A program made the translations under genes and the position numbers. Shown here piece by piece: positions 32,389 to 44,391 of a DNA stretch of 64,000 bases (the stretch's first letter is position 1; the number at the start of each line of letters is the position of its first letter). This stretch comes from Phytophthora sp. 'mugwort'. Its lineage: Eukaryota > Oomycota > Peronosporomycetes > Peronosporales > Peronosporaceae. The stretch is from NCBI GenBank assembly GCA_033558025.1, contig JAUCEF010000007.1, forward strand, positions 620,001 through 684,000, written 5' to 3'. The notes under the pieces are model-generated. The model was not told the origin of the DNA, did not search any database, and was given only the letters and a program-made list of their open reading frames with translations.

Positions 32389-33870
32389 TTCGTTTCCTAC
32401 ATCTCTGTGACTTGGAGTTGGGTCAGCTTGATCATATACTTCACATGCGTCAAAGGCCGCGATTCCTAGTTCTGGTCGTAGGCCTTGTGGACGATGTAGC
32501 CGTTCAAGATGGTCAGGTCGATCAAGTCCAGCACCAACAAATGTCAAAGAAAAATGTACTCGCTGCAACCGCAACTTGTGGTGGACATCCACGCCGCCCA
32601 CAAATGCATGGTAATCCTTTATAGCTCTAAGGCACGTCTCATCAACCTGCTCTGTTCCATCCTAGAGCAACCCTCTATCGACCTCCGTGGTGCTTCTAAT
32701 GCAAAGGTATTGCAGGGCGAGAGTCCCACCACCTTCCAGCTTTCCTTCCAGGCCCAACGTTGATTGAGCGACTTCGAACAAGCCACGAGATATCGACTTC
32801 GGCGGGCTTCTTCTTCTCAACCGATTGCTTGCAGTAACAAGTCGATCTGTCACGATCGTGTCGACATAGTAGAAGCCCATGAGCAGCAAATCGTCATAAC
32901 CGCGGATGTGTGGACGCGATTAATTGACAACTAGCCTTATGGTTTTACTTCTTTCTTCAGCGACGAATACTTCCAGGAGGTTTCGCACAGCTGCGGCAGA
33001 TCCAGACTTCATGTCTGGCTTGTGCATCTCTTGCATGCTGTTTCTCCCGCAGTACACATCAAAGCTGTCGATATGCATCATAACACGAACACACTATCTC
33101 TTCAAAAACTGCATAATACAGTTTAAGCGCCTCCAAAGTCCAAAAAAACTCACCGGATGCAGTACGCGAGTTTAACGACGACCGGAGTGCAGTACTGCTT
33201 CGTCGAACGCCAAGTGCGATGGTGTTACATACCCCCGTGCAAATGTGCGATGCATCACCTCCACCACTATGTGGAAATTCCACGCGCGATCGGTAGAAGC
33301 TCGCGGATCACGGTTTGGATTGACGTGTAGTTTTTTTTGATAGCTCCATGAACCGGTCACGGGACAGCTCCAAACCAAACATCCACGCGCAATGGCTCCA
33401 ACATCAAAGGTTTTCCGGTGGTTTGAGAGCTTTTCACGGTTTGGCGCAATTTTCCTTGCCATCAGCAAACCAATCAACCGGCACAGCTCATATGGAATAA
33501 TCGGCTTCATCAGCTCCAAATCATGCTGGACATCGCGGTGGGTATCTCTGGTCAACTCTGCATTTATCTGCCGTTTCTACTTATAGCGACGACAAGCTTC
33601 ATCAACTCGTAATAGCAGCATTTCACGGTGTTATACGTTCGAACAGGCTGCGATGTGCTGCCACAGCACTACCGGCATAAAGAAGAAGAAAAGAGCAATG
33701 GGGAATCACCGTGTCGAAGCGATTTGTGACTGGCCTGGGGTAACCTTGCCATAGACCAGGATAATTACCGATGCTCTGGAGAGGTTCGTACGGTATCCTG
33801 ATGTGCACTTCGATGTCTGGCTATTCCACGTCCTCCCACCCACTAGCGGCCATACAGCTCCACACCGCAT
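32388..33870 (-). pseudogene. piggyBac-like transposase remnant 1
   Basis: Read on the minus strand in several frames. The N-terminal part near 33780-33620 (YPGLWQGYPRPVTN; VAAHRSLFE) leads to the best open block at 33555-33172 (YELCRLIGLLMARKIAPNRE; KLHVNPNRDPRASTDRAW; LAFDEAVLHS), where the aspartate of AFDEA is a candidate DDE residue. Further fragments occur at 32950-32660 (GYDDLLLMGFYYVDTIVTDR; SRGLFEVAQSTLG) and 32601-32400 (GGVDVHHKLRLQRV; LVLDLIDLTILNGYIVH). GGVDVHxxLRLQR is typical of PGBD-type piggyBac proteins. Stops and frameshifts are frequent. It abuts the broken integrase of gypsy 1. Confidence 0.75.
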
Positions 33871-34143
33871 TATTTAAGTGACTTGGTCTTCTCCGCGAAG
33901 CATTCCAGAAAGTTTTACAAGCAGCACCCCTGCAGCAATTTCCGTCACCGTCTCCTCGGAGTTGTCGTGAACATTTTCCGTTCCACATTCACATCCATTC
34001 GACTTGTACTCGCCTTCCTCGACGGTTATCCTTCTCAGCTTCATCTCCCAAATCGATCGTATGAACCGCTGCGTGGCATTGCTCAACTCAATAAATAAAA
34101 AAAAGGTTCAAGGCATCATCCTTGTCCGCTGGAAGTGCCTTCC

Positions 34144-34998
34144 CTAGCGCTGCCACCCCGGCGCCTTCATCCTCATCACTTTCACAAAGCACAATAACAA
34201 ATTAAAATGTAGCACTAAATCCAGCACATGATTCAACATACAGAACAGTATTTTTCCGCATGATAAGCAGAACAGCATGCTACCAAATGAATAGAATATG
34301 ACACAGCAGAGAGGGCAGCTTACCAATTTCAGACTGCTCGAATGACTGCACCGTCTTAACGTCGACGACAGAAGCTGCGCTTGGGCTCGACACGCATTGG
34401 TCTTTGTCGGTTTCCGATGTAGCACACCCTTGAACATGGGGAGGCGTTGCGACCTGTCCCTCCTACAATGCCCGTAGCCGACGTGGAGGGTCTTGCAATG
34501 TGACTGGATGTTCGAATCATCGAATGCCTGATTAAGCGGCTTCCCGGTTGCTTTTGCGACGTCCGGCGGCGTGGTGATCGTGGAGGTGTGGACTGATTCA
34601 GGCGTGGCGTCCATGCGCTGATCTTGAGTCGCGACAGCAGTGTAAGTACGAGCTTCAGCAGCCTCAATGTCGGCCGCGTAGTTCTGGCGAACGACCTCGA
34701 CGGGGGCCACAAGTTGTGCATCGCCAAGAGCTGTAGCCGCAGATCGAGCAGAAGCAGCCGTTGAAATGGGCGCAATTGCATAGCTCCTCGGGACTGCATA
34801 CAATAAATGACAATGTTAGCAAGCGCATACTGACGTACGGTTTGGGTAGTACTCCAGCACATCCTCTTCGCCGCGAAAGAAATCCATACCCTTTTTGCCG
34901 CTTGTGTTTCGTTGTGCCGGATGTAGAAGTATCGGTCGTCTAAACTTCGTCGTTGCGGCGGCTAGTGGGGCTAGTCTTGCCCGCGTAGCTCCCACCAA
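34144..34998 (-). pseudogene. Unassigned spliced ORF, possible oomycete repeat-family fragment
   Basis: A first segment (34998-34856) reads RNTSGKKGMDFFRGEEDVLE and YYPN, then a GTACGT donor; an acceptor ATGCAG before 34808 allows in-phase joining to PRSYAIAPISTAAS and onward to about 34144. The GKKGxDFFxGEExVLEYY pattern resembles a short domain I recall as multicopy in oomycete genomes, often near transposons, but I cannot name it with certainty. Upstream frames are broken. It could be the 5' part of the piggyBac element or a separate host-derived fragment. Confidence 0.35.
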
Positions 34999-35689
34999 AC
35001 GGACTTAGGAGAGGTCACGTGCTGTGCCGCAGCATTTTTTGCCACGCTTCTTCACCATCCCTCCCGCCGACTTGTGCTATCCCGCGCGAAAAAATCGAAT
35101 GAGGGAGTCTCTTGAAATGTGGCAGCTGCTAGTCACTCACTCGGTGGGAACATCCCGAAAACGATGCCAAACAGCGGGACCACACCAACCTGCCAAAAAA
35201 TCGAAAGTTTTAACAAATGCTGGTCGATGGTCGTGTGCGAGTAGAAAGGGAGCGTATAGATATAGCCACGACATCCCGTTATTTAAAAAATTGTATGCTG
35301 CCTGGCGAGGGAAAAGACGACTCATACAAACTTCAACCAAAAATGTTAAGCTGAGTATATTACCTTAAGCAAATCGGTGATGCTCAATTATGCAGCATCC
35401 CGTTTGGAAGGGTTAAATCACTGCACGATTGGGGGGGCTCCTAAAGTTATGCCTTTTAGAGTGAAGAAAAAACCTGCGCATAAGAATAATACATTCAGAT
35501 CACATTTTAAAATAAGGAGTTGATTTACCTTCTTAAGGTACATTTGGATCTTGGGGTGCGTATGTAGTTATCTTACGGGTTTGTCTTGGCTCTTGTATAG
35601 AATCTAAGGTTATCCACCTAACACAAGAAGACTCTCTGAGTCTGTTGTCTTCCTCTGACGTGAAAGCTAGTGCAGCCCCGCTGCATCCT
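34999..35689. other. Non-coding stretch inside the mobile island
   Basis: One plus-strand ORF (35024-35368) is basic and has no recognised motif. A TTAA preceded by GGG lies at 35413-35416 and could be a piggyBac target end, but no matching left end was found. Otherwise nothing is supported. Confidence 0.35.
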
Positions 35690-37270
35690 GTATGGGAAGA
35701 AAATGGAGGTTTACTGCGTTAAAAGCGCACAAGGAGGCCAAAAACACGATTCATAACCTGCTGATGACAACTCGGGACCTGCTGTTATTCTACGGAATAT
35801 GAACGAGGCGCTCCTTCGAAACAAGACGGCGTGTACTACGCGGTTGTTACTGACCGCTTTTACACATCGATCCAAATCTCGCTGCAGTTTATCGCGAAGA
35901 ATATCTACTCAGTAAGTACAATCCAGACAAGAAAGAAGGTATATGTCTCGGGCGTCTCGATTTCTCCTGTTTCAGTTCCCTCCTACACTGAAACAGGAGA
36001 AACCGAAACGGCCGAGACATATCCCCCGTAGCACAACCCAGATCGTTGTGCCAAAATCGGTGTCACAGATGAGTGCAATGGTATGGTTCGCCAATACTAT
36101 TGTCGGCATGCTAGGATGTGGAACCAGCATCACGATGGTCACGTGTAGTACCTTCCACAACTATATATGTCACACCTGTATCTAGATGACAACTAAGTAC
36201 TGTTGTTATTATGCTGAGACCGCCGGCTACTACGCAAGGCCAAAGCGAGACAATCCCCTGTCCAGCGGCCATGCGAGCGTACCTGCTCGATGGGAGGGGT
36301 CGATGTGCACGACCAGCTCCGTCTACAGCGGTTCTCGCTGCAAATGCCACTGGGTTTCCGCATGTATTACAAGGGTCTGGCAATGGGTCTAATTTACATG
36401 GCAATTGTCATAGTTTTTTCATTTATCGTGAAAATTGCAAATGCGAGGCGACCCGCCGGCTGACCAGGATGGTTTTATCACGCAGCTGCACGCGGAGCTT
36501 TGCTGTTGACGAGGCAGGATTTGCAGACACGATACGGATGCTGTTGTTTGACATCATTATATTCACTAATTGATCCTGTTTTGTTAGATTTACTCCCCGG
36601 GTCCAGTCACACCAACGCACAACGCTGACAGGGCTGCCAGCGAAAGCAACAAACTTTAGATGGACGATGAGTGGATCGAAGTAAATGGAATTCGCAAGCA
36701 GCGCTAGCGGCAGTGCAATGTAAGCGCTGTCCACAATACGGTTAGCACAAACCGCCAGGTGGCATGGTTGTACTGTTCGAGTGAAGCAAGAGCTAGTGCA
36801 TCATGGTTGAGATTCTACACGCTAATTCAGAGATAGTTTATATATTATGCCAGCGTGTACTTGCGCGGTAAGATGCGTCAAGAACACTATTCGAAGAACC
36901 TTTTGATCCGCTACGCAATTTTACACCAGCTTTAGCGCAACGGGTCCGAGGGCCTGACACCGCGTTGTGGACGTGGCATTCAGATGAGGGCTCCTGGAAA
37001 GAAGCACGCGGATGCTGAAAAAGACAGCGACGCCGCTAGAGAGGACGACGATGACAAATAGGGCTTTGCCACTGGAGCTGTCAACACGGACCTCGTGTCT
37101 GATGGTGCCGAGGAAGCGTCTGCCACGCTAACAGAGATGAAGATGCCGACGCTGAGGACATTGAGGAAGGGCCCGTGGGCGCCAGCGGAGATGAAGCTAG
37201 CGCTGCAGAAGAGAAGAAGGAAAAGCCCGTTATCGCTGACAGAAAGGAAGATTCCGCTGTAGGTTGAGAA
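35690..37270 (+). pseudogene. piggyBac-like transposase remnant 2 (C-terminal two thirds)
   Basis: On the plus strand in shifting frames: VEVYCVKSAQG; then DGVYYAVVTDRFYTSIQISL and FIAKNIYS at about 35822-35910; WFANTIVGMLGCGTSITMVT (36080-36150); IPCPAAMRAYLLDG (36245-36290); GGVDVHDQLRLQRF (36297-36340); YYKGLAMGLIYMAIV (36365-36412); and an acidic tail (AEKDSDAAREDDDD, 37010-37060). VVTDRFYTS contains the second candidate DDE aspartate, and GGVDVHDQLRLQR is the piggyBac signature. It is oriented opposite to remnant 1 and not a simple copy of it. Dead. Confidence 0.75.
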
Positions 37271-37855
37271 GAGGGAAGGCGTGCTGTTGCCCCGTAGGAA
37301 CAGAAGCATGATAGCTACGTGAGTAATCGAACAGCAGTGCTTGCATTTCACGTTTTTTTGTCAGGTTCAATACACCAATATCCATTCGCAGTCGTCTTTC
37401 ACACGTAAACCGACGAAGAAGAGTCACTCCGATAAAATGGTCAAAACGATATCTAGCAAACGTCCACGGAGTTCGTGAACGACGCTGGAAAAGCGACATA
37501 TGGTCACATAATCGGTGCGGTCAAAAGGGGCTTCGAACCGATATACGGTTGCTGTTTATTGTTTGGCTAATGCAAATGGCAAGCATGTATTTATGAGTTA
37601 GATGGCGTAGCCATCCACCGTCACTGCGAAGTACGTCCCGGAACGATACTTGCAATAATGGTTCAGCAGTGCATCTGGACCTCTGCGTAAAGATCCAGCC
37701 CCCCCCCCCCCGGTACGGAGGCATATCGTAGATGCACAAACTATTTTTACATGCTTAATATCAAGCATGTTAAGACAGACTACACCTGCTTTGAACACTT
37801 TCAAAAAGCAATTTAGTCCCATAAAAATAAAGGGCAAAACCTCAAAACAGCATGC
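37271..37855. other. Unassigned sequence between piggyBac and Helitron remnants
   Basis: No domain was recognised on either strand. A C12 run lies at 37699-37710. Short ORFs here share no motif with the neighbours. Confidence 0.4.
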
Positions 37856-38260
37856 GTGATATATTGGACCCGTTACAACACACACTACCTTGTGAACTGC
37901 AAGCAGACGGGAATACCAAAGCGACTTCCCATGCCACCGGCGGGTGAACATTGGCGCCTCGAGGCTGCGGCTCTGAAGCCACTGACGGCGCCGCGCGAGT
38001 TTCCGTTTCACCTACGACGCAAGCAGTTTCCGGTGCAATCAGCCTTCGCCATGACATAAATAAAGCGCAAGTCAGACGGTGCTGTATCTGGGGATCTACA
38101 TGTCGACCCTGCTTTTCGCACGGACAACTGTACTTGGTGTTGCCAAGAATGTCAGCAAGATCGAGACTCAAGGTGCGCATCGAGTATCTGGAGCTGGAGG
38201 AAGTCGATGGAGCTTACGCACCGGTAAGTCTACAAAACAGACATTCGACTGAATGTTAGA
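37856..38260 (+). pseudogene. Helitron helicase C-terminal fragment
   Basis: Plus-strand frames read NTHYLVNCKQTGIPKRLPMP, then FPFHLRRKQFPVQSAFAMT, a stop where INKAQ would follow (NKAQ is still readable), then CFSHGQLYLVLPRMSARSRL. This matches the last Pif1-helicase motifs of Helitron Rep/Hel proteins (RKQFPVxxAFAMTINKAQGQ; FSHGQLYVALSR). At least two lesions. Downstream, near 38350-38372, GCCGAGC and GCTGGC could form a small hairpin like a Helitron 3' end, though the expected CTRR end is not clean. Confidence 0.7.
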
Positions 38261-40117
38261 GGTAGGCACTGCATTATTTGATTTTTTCAATACATATGTT
38301 TTTTATTCATAGCGTAACGCATCTTATAACTTTTAAAAACCTAACCATGCCCCCCGCCGAGCGAAGCTGGCCTGTAGTGCATTGAGCTGGAATAGCGAGC
38401 GCAACGTGTTGGGACCCAGCACACCATCACCGCCAGCGAAGTAGGCTGCGCTCGGCTAGTCCTACATCAGTTGTAGTTTCCTGTCTGTTCCAATCCTGCC
38501 CGGCCGACTGCACCTCCCTTTAGGCATTGCCGTGGTTACGTTTTGGTGCTGCTACCCACCCATAGAATCGAATCCAACTATCTTTCTGGTCTCGAAACCG
38601 TATGCCTGAAATTGCAAAACTGGTCATGGGGCCTAGTTAAAATCTCTTCGCATTGGTCGAAATGACGCCCCTCTGGTTGGCTATATTCGACGGCATTCTC
38701 GAAAGAATCTCATTTGTAGTTATTAAATCGCGACGTAACATAGCGAGGAACGGGTGAAGTGCGCTGCGCGTAGGGAAGTCCACAGGAAGTAAGCGCCACA
38801 GTAGACATAGCTACTTGTCGCTGCATATTTTTTCTAAATAGTATACTATTATATGACGTTTGAAGGGCCGTCGGTTGGAAGCACTGGTACCTCGGGCAGT
38901 CGAGGTCCTACTGTGCGCGTTAGAGGAGGAGAACCGAAGCCATGCATTCTTGATATAGCCATCAGTGCGCGGAGGGTGGGTAGACTATGACGACAACGCC
39001 AAAGCGGCCTAGCGAGCCCCGAGAGGAGCCCATTCTCTGCTGAGTGTGCTCAACATAGCCACGATGACCCCCTCGAAGCAAACGTAGTAGGGCCATATTT
39101 TAGCTCCTTTCTGGCATAAAGGGAAATTCCGAGGTGGGACTTTCTATCCCCGGCGGCACAATGCCATGCTCATATGACGATAATGATACTGCAGCTGGCC
39201 CTGACGCCGTTTAAGCTTAACCCCGCGGGCTTGAACACACGCCGGTTGCATATGAGGGTCAGCCTGAACTACCGAGCCAGATTTCAGGCCCCATGACTGC
39301 TATTGCTTCACAGTCAAGCCAGGCGAATAACAACCGCCATCAGTTCACACCACCTCGCCCCAGCAGCGACATGAGGGGGAGAGTGGTTATGCGCGGAGGA
39401 GAGCGCAAGTCAAACCAGCACAAAATTGGGGGATCTTCGCAATGAAGGCGGTTGTGCTGGCCTTCTACGACTTTACGACCTCAGACTTCAAGGCATTTCC
39501 AACTTCAGTTCATGCATATAAGTTCCATACAAATAAAAAATGACACATGTGCTAGTTAGTTCACAAGCACGCTACAGACCTGAGATTGTACACATAGCTA
39601 GCTATTATACCCGTGGAGCTTAATCCCTAAACGCAGCACCGTAGCAGCAGCCGTCTCCGAGTAAACGCCGCGCACATGCGACCATTTGCTCGTCCTACTT
39701 GACAGTGACTGTGTGTGCATGACCGTATACACGTTGCTAAGCACGTGTACATCGCTCCGTCAACGGAGACCTAACCCGGACACTCTGCACGTTGATTTAT
39801 CCTGTTCATGGGATTTGTCTACACGCTGGAGGTGCCACTTGACACCTAGATCACGGTAGTCCAATTACTAGCTTATTCTGCAATTTGCATACACTACACC
39901 AAGCCAGCCTCTCAACCCAACGGCCATGCCCGACTCTATCGTATCCTCGCAGCCCTTAAGAAACAAGCTCACGCCGAAGCAAGTCGCTTTCTTCTACTTT
40001 AAGTTCCACATAAACCGAGGATGGCGACCCAACTGGCCCCACACCTCAAATCTATGTCTCAAATTTTAAAATATAAAAATGTTAAACCTTTCATTTTTGA
40101 TTACGCTACGCTTGTTA
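38261..40117. other. About 1.9 kb without coding signal
   Basis: No ORF above roughly 60 codons has a recognisable domain on either strand. A 48-codon ATG frame begins near 39926 (MPDSIVSSQPLRNKLTPKQ) without known relatives. No LTR pair or inverted repeat was spotted by eye. Probably decayed mobile DNA. Confidence 0.5.
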
Positions 40118-41145
40118 TCAGTAATAATACTTCACTATACCCGTCACGAGTGCGCACAGCAACTCCGCCGATGTGGCCTGGGGCAGGACGAACCAGCTTT
40201 GCCATAGGTACCTGCAAGATACATTGGAAGCATGGGCTTCTTCATTCCAACCATAGCATACATAAACGCAAGTTAGTGCATCAGTACAAGTAAACATGTA
40301 TACTACCATCGTATACCTTTATATGCTGCTTGAACCGGATTTCCAAAGCGCCTTCGATACGGTTCATGTGCGCGCCGGTGACCGGATCGACATAGTTCTC
40401 GCTGTGGCCCACCCACAAGTGCCCGTAATTCATGTCTTGCAAGAGGTCGTTGTTTGCAGGCGTGTGCTTGCCAAAACCCAAGACGTACGAGGCGAACTGA
40501 TCACTTATAATCATAGTGCTACAACAATTCAGGCACGGTATAGGAATTTTCAGTATGCAATATATAATCAATATAAACTTACCCGCCCTTGATGTGCTTC
40601 TTGACCAAAACCGACAGTGTGGGTTTGGTGCGGCTCTGATACGTAATAACGCCAAACCAGCGGTTGATGGTGCGATTCACACCACCGAACGGCCAGCGGT
40701 CTGGGAAGCGGCGACCCGGTTATACTGCGACTTCTTTTATGGTGAGTATCGTCATATTCAACGACGTGTCCTTCACCGCCAATTTCCATCGGGATGGATG
40801 CAACTCCTTGGAGCAAATATCCTTGCAACAGGAATAGTATTGCATAGCAGCCAGCGCATTGATACCCACCATCTAGGCGGCTGCCTTGTTTTTACCGGCG
40901 TCCACAATGGCAGATCAGGCGAACTAGCTCCCGCAGCGGAAACTTGCTCTTTGCAAAGAAGGAATCTGTCCGAGCGCTCCGTTCCACGTAGGCAAGAGCC
41001 ACGAGAGAACCGCCAGCGATTGTGAGCCACGTCCAATCGCATGTCCTTGGTACACTTGGGGCAAACAAAATCGGGTACGAAACGAGGTGCACCGACTTGC
41101 ACCACTCCAACGTCTCCGGCGCAGTGGACGTGATGTCCATCACGC
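40118..41145 (-). pseudogene. Merlin / ISXO2-like (IS1016 group) transposase remnant
   Basis: On the minus strand a zinc-ribbon start (FVCPKCTKDMRLDVAHNRW, about 41066-41010) leads to SFFAKSKFPLRELVRLI (another frame) and, after a gap, FGGVNRTINRWFG (40700-40660) and YQSRTKPTLSVLVKKHIK. The block IISDQFASYVLGFGKHTPAN and NYGHLWVGHSENYVDPVTGA with HMNRIEGALEIRFKQHIK lies at 40512-40316, then WQSWFVLPQATSAELLCALV at about 40215-40130. This follows the DDE_Tnp_IS1595/ISXO2 family used by eukaryotic Merlin transposons. The D of ISDQ and E of RIEG are candidate catalytic residues. Stops and shifts are present, and an intron-like gap with GTATAC follows KQHIK. Confidence 0.7.
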
Positions 41146-41339
41146 CGTCAAACGTGGTATAGCTCAGTCCAGCGCCGCGTGGGCATCCGTCGGACGTAGC
41201 GACCGCGGACTCGGCGCTTTCTTGTCAGTGATGATGGGGTGTTGCGCAACGCATGGCTATCTATGGTTCTGGAGGCGCACGGGATGCCTTCGGATTTTCC
41301 CGCCATTTTTTGAATACATTTGATGCTGATTCTTGCTGA

Positions 41340-41986
41340 ATCGTTGTGGTTAATGTGGGGCTGTTACTACGTGGTGTCATGACTACCCCTTGGTATCAAG
41401 CCAGACTGTTCGCCGTTATTCTACAGATTAAGTTAGATGCGGGCATATCCAGGGAGAGCCCGGACGACCACCTTAACGCTGAAACCAACGTGGCGACGTT
41501 GGCCCCGTTCATGACATTTGTTTTGCAAGGACCTCTCTAACATACTAAGTACTATTCCGTGCTGGTGACAACTGCGCGGTAAGCAAGCGGCTAGCCCGGC
41601 TTGTTGGTTGCGCTGGCAACCGCCTTGGCCTCGTTGTACGCCGTTTTCTGGGACCCTACAAAGTGGGGCTGGAGCAAGTGCAGGCATTCATGAAGTGCCT
41701 ATGTATGACCAAACAAGCTGCATATAAATTGTTTTTATTTCGGTCCTTTCTTTTTAATGGTCACGTTTCTATCCTTTGAGATTTTGTAAATGCAAATAGT
41801 GAAGACTACAACTTTCACCAAGAGACTCGATAGGGATCTACATACTCGACGCTGGCTCGCCATTTCGATCTGGCGAGTTTATTAGGGCGAATAACGAAGA
41901 GCTGGCTGAGGAGATGCAATCTCCGGCGACTAATAGAAAGCTTTAAAGACTCGTTTTGTGCAGCTAGCTCATCTCAAGTCCGTCTC
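41340..41986 (+). pseudogene. hAT-like transposase remnant, left part
   Basis: Broken plus-strand frames show DDHLNAETNVATLA (41463-41505), GDNCAVSKRLARLVGCAGNR (41565-41625), VGLEQVQAFMKCL (41662-41700), NNEELAEEMQSPATNRKL (41889-41943) and QLAHLKSVS up to the insertion. DNCxxNK/SK with a following VGCAxHRLNL-like stretch is the central catalytic region of hAT transposases. The frame stops at 41986, where an LTR element is inserted, and resumes at 48634. Confidence 0.65.
41982..41986 (+). repeat. Target-site duplication GTCTC, left copy
   Basis: GTCTC directly precedes the left LTR; the identical five bases follow the right LTR at 48629-48633. Confidence 0.9.
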
Positions 41987-42422
41987 TGTAACGGTAGCGT
42001 AGGTGAAGCGTGGATTGTTAGGGAGCGCGAGTGAAGGCGAGGCCGCGCGCTATAGAGAGGTGTCGCTAGGCAGTGATTGAGTGCAAATTACAAAGTGAGA
42101 TTGATTGAGATTAAGTTGGCTTGGTGCCCAACGCTATCCATTGGGCAGTGCCCAGAGGTTGAAAATAATGCAGTGACCCTATTGGTCTATTTCGTCCTTC
42201 AACGAGGTGACTTGACGTGCACTATAGTAGGCTCACTATAATAGACAAAGGCAGCGCTCCCAATATGTTGTTCTCTGCTACAGCAAGTACGTATCCTCGC
42301 TGCAGAACAATGAATGTGTGTAGGCACAATAATGCCTGTTCCGTACAATGGTGACGGGCTTGTCGATGCCGTCACCACTTAGTCGGGAGTAAGGCAAGCC
42401 CGCCGCCTTCGTCGACCTTACA
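41987..42422 (-). repeat. Left (3') LTR of gypsy element 2
   Basis: 436 bases, starting TGTAACGGTAGCG and ending GTCGACCTTACA. It aligns along its whole length with 48187-48628, with roughly two dozen differences by eye, so the insertion is not recent. Confidence 0.9.
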
Positions 42423-42425
42423 TCC

Positions 42426-44391
42426 TCACGGATTTGACTTCGCGTTGATGGCGTTTGAAGTGTCAATGAGAACTTTCCAGTAGGAGACGTGAATGATGTG
42501 CTTCTGGAGCTCCCATGTAGCTCTGCTGTCCAGAAGGCCATGCCATTTGACAAGCCATTCCGTCTTGCGATTGAACTGGCGCCTGAGTAACAGCTTCTCG
42601 ATATATGGTTGATCTTTTCCAGTAGCTTCATCTGTGATAATCCGATATGCGTTGGGGAGTATGCGGAAATCGAACTTGCCTGGATTGAAAACGTAGTGAC
42701 TCAGCACATCTACATTGAAGGTAGGGTTGAGTGATTTCATGCTGCGTGGCAAGATAAGCCGCGCGCATTGTCGTTGATCATCTTCTTGATGACAAAGGGT
42801 CCAACCTTACGGGCAGCTAACTTGGCACGCTTGACGTCGATATCCTAAACGGCATACTTAAGGGGAATCCGACGAGTATCCAACATGACCAGATCACTTG
42901 TTGAAGCAAGCGTTGCTTCGGCGCTGGTCGTAGTACTGCTTTTGTGAGGCTTGAGCCTTGAGCAACTGCTCCTTAGCCTTGCTAATAATTTTACCACGTT
43001 CATTCTTGAAGCGATTTGCGTACTCTGATAGACCTTGCTGAAGTTGCACGGTTGTAGCCAACGTGGAAGAGAGCTGAAAGGGTTTCGTTCCTTTCGACCA
43101 GTATCCACTTCAAATGGCGATAACCCAGTTGAAGCGCTAATAAGAGTAGCGTGAGCGTACTCGATGGTGCCGAGTTTGCTTGCCCAGTCATTGCATGACA
43201 CGAGACTGCATCGAAGTGCGTCTTCCAGTATCAAGTTCTGACGTTCCGTTTGACCATCAGCCTGGGAGCGGTAGGATGTTGTCATTTTTAATTGTATGCC
43301 CATAATCTTGGCAAGCGAGGTCCAGAAATGAGAAGTGAATTTGGTATTACGGTCGCTGATGATGACCGCGGGGATTCAATGGTGATGAACGACACTGTCG
43401 AAGAAGTGTTTGGCCGTCCTCTCTGTATCATCAGTCGTATTGACGGCACAATAGATTGGACGTTTGGAAAGCTTATCAACGGCGGTCATGATAGCGTCAT
43501 ACCCGTTGAACTCTGGCAATCCTGTCAGGAAGTCCATGGAGACAACTTCCCAACATTCCGAGGTATCGGAATTGGAATCATTTTGCCGTTCTTCTTGGCA
43601 TTACTATGCTTCCAGCGTGTGCAAGTTTCGTAACTTCGCACGTAATCGGAAACATCTTCGTGCAGCGACGTCTAGTAAAATCATTGCTTAATGCGGAGGT
43701 ACGTGCGATGAATTCCTGGGTATGCAGCTATACTGGAATCGTGGAACTGTTGAATGATTTTCGTTCTCAGACGGTTATGGGGCGAGTGTGGAACACAAAG
43801 CTTAAAACGTTTGGCATTTTGGTCATCACTAGACTGAACGTAAAGTAGTCCGTCTTGTAGAACGGAAGGGTACTTTGGAGAGTGAAGCTTGTCACGTTAT
43901 CCAGGATCTGTGCGAAAGGCTTTGATAAATTCAGCTCGAAGCTCTGGTGGCCAACCTAGCGAGCTCGAGTGTTGCATTTGCACAACCGATGCGGCGATCT
44001 CTTGATCAGGAATGTGGAACTTGGACATGGCCGCTGGCGATATCATCGGTTTCCACTTCCTCGACTGTCCCTTCCCCCGATAATTTAACAGGAGAGCGAA
44101 AAAGAGTGGAAAGTGCATCATTATTTGTGTGATCGTTAGTAACCACGCGGTAACGTAACCAAAGGTGTCACATTTCGATGTACACGGGTGAAAACTGATG
44201 GTGTTTACGACTTGCGGTGCCATGTCTGGCGAAAACAACTTATTGGACACAGCGTTTGCTGGTGGACGGGAACTTGCGTCGGCTACCACGTTCATCGACC
44301 CTTTGAGGTGGCGAAGCGTGAAGTCGAATTCGGCGAAGAAGGTCAAGAAGTGCGCGAGCTTCGCAGAGACCTTCGGTAGTGTAACAACCAA
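42426..44391 (-). pseudogene. gypsy 2 pol 3' part: RNase H (C), integrase, chromodomain
   Basis: RNase H tail at 44370-44260 (SAKLAHFLTFFAEFDFTLRH; SMNVVADASSRPPAN). Integrase around 43460-42845 (SYRSQADGQTERQNLILEDA; STGLSPFEVDTGRKE). Chromodomain at 42615-42490 (YIEKLLLRRQFNRKTEWLVK; WHGLLDSRATWEL). Several frames. This is the distal half of a chromovirus-type pol. Confidence 0.8.

Noticed and set aside
35413..35416. TTAA preceded by GGG as a possible piggyBac end
   Set aside because: No matching inverted terminus or second TTAA could be paired with it, so it was not annotated.
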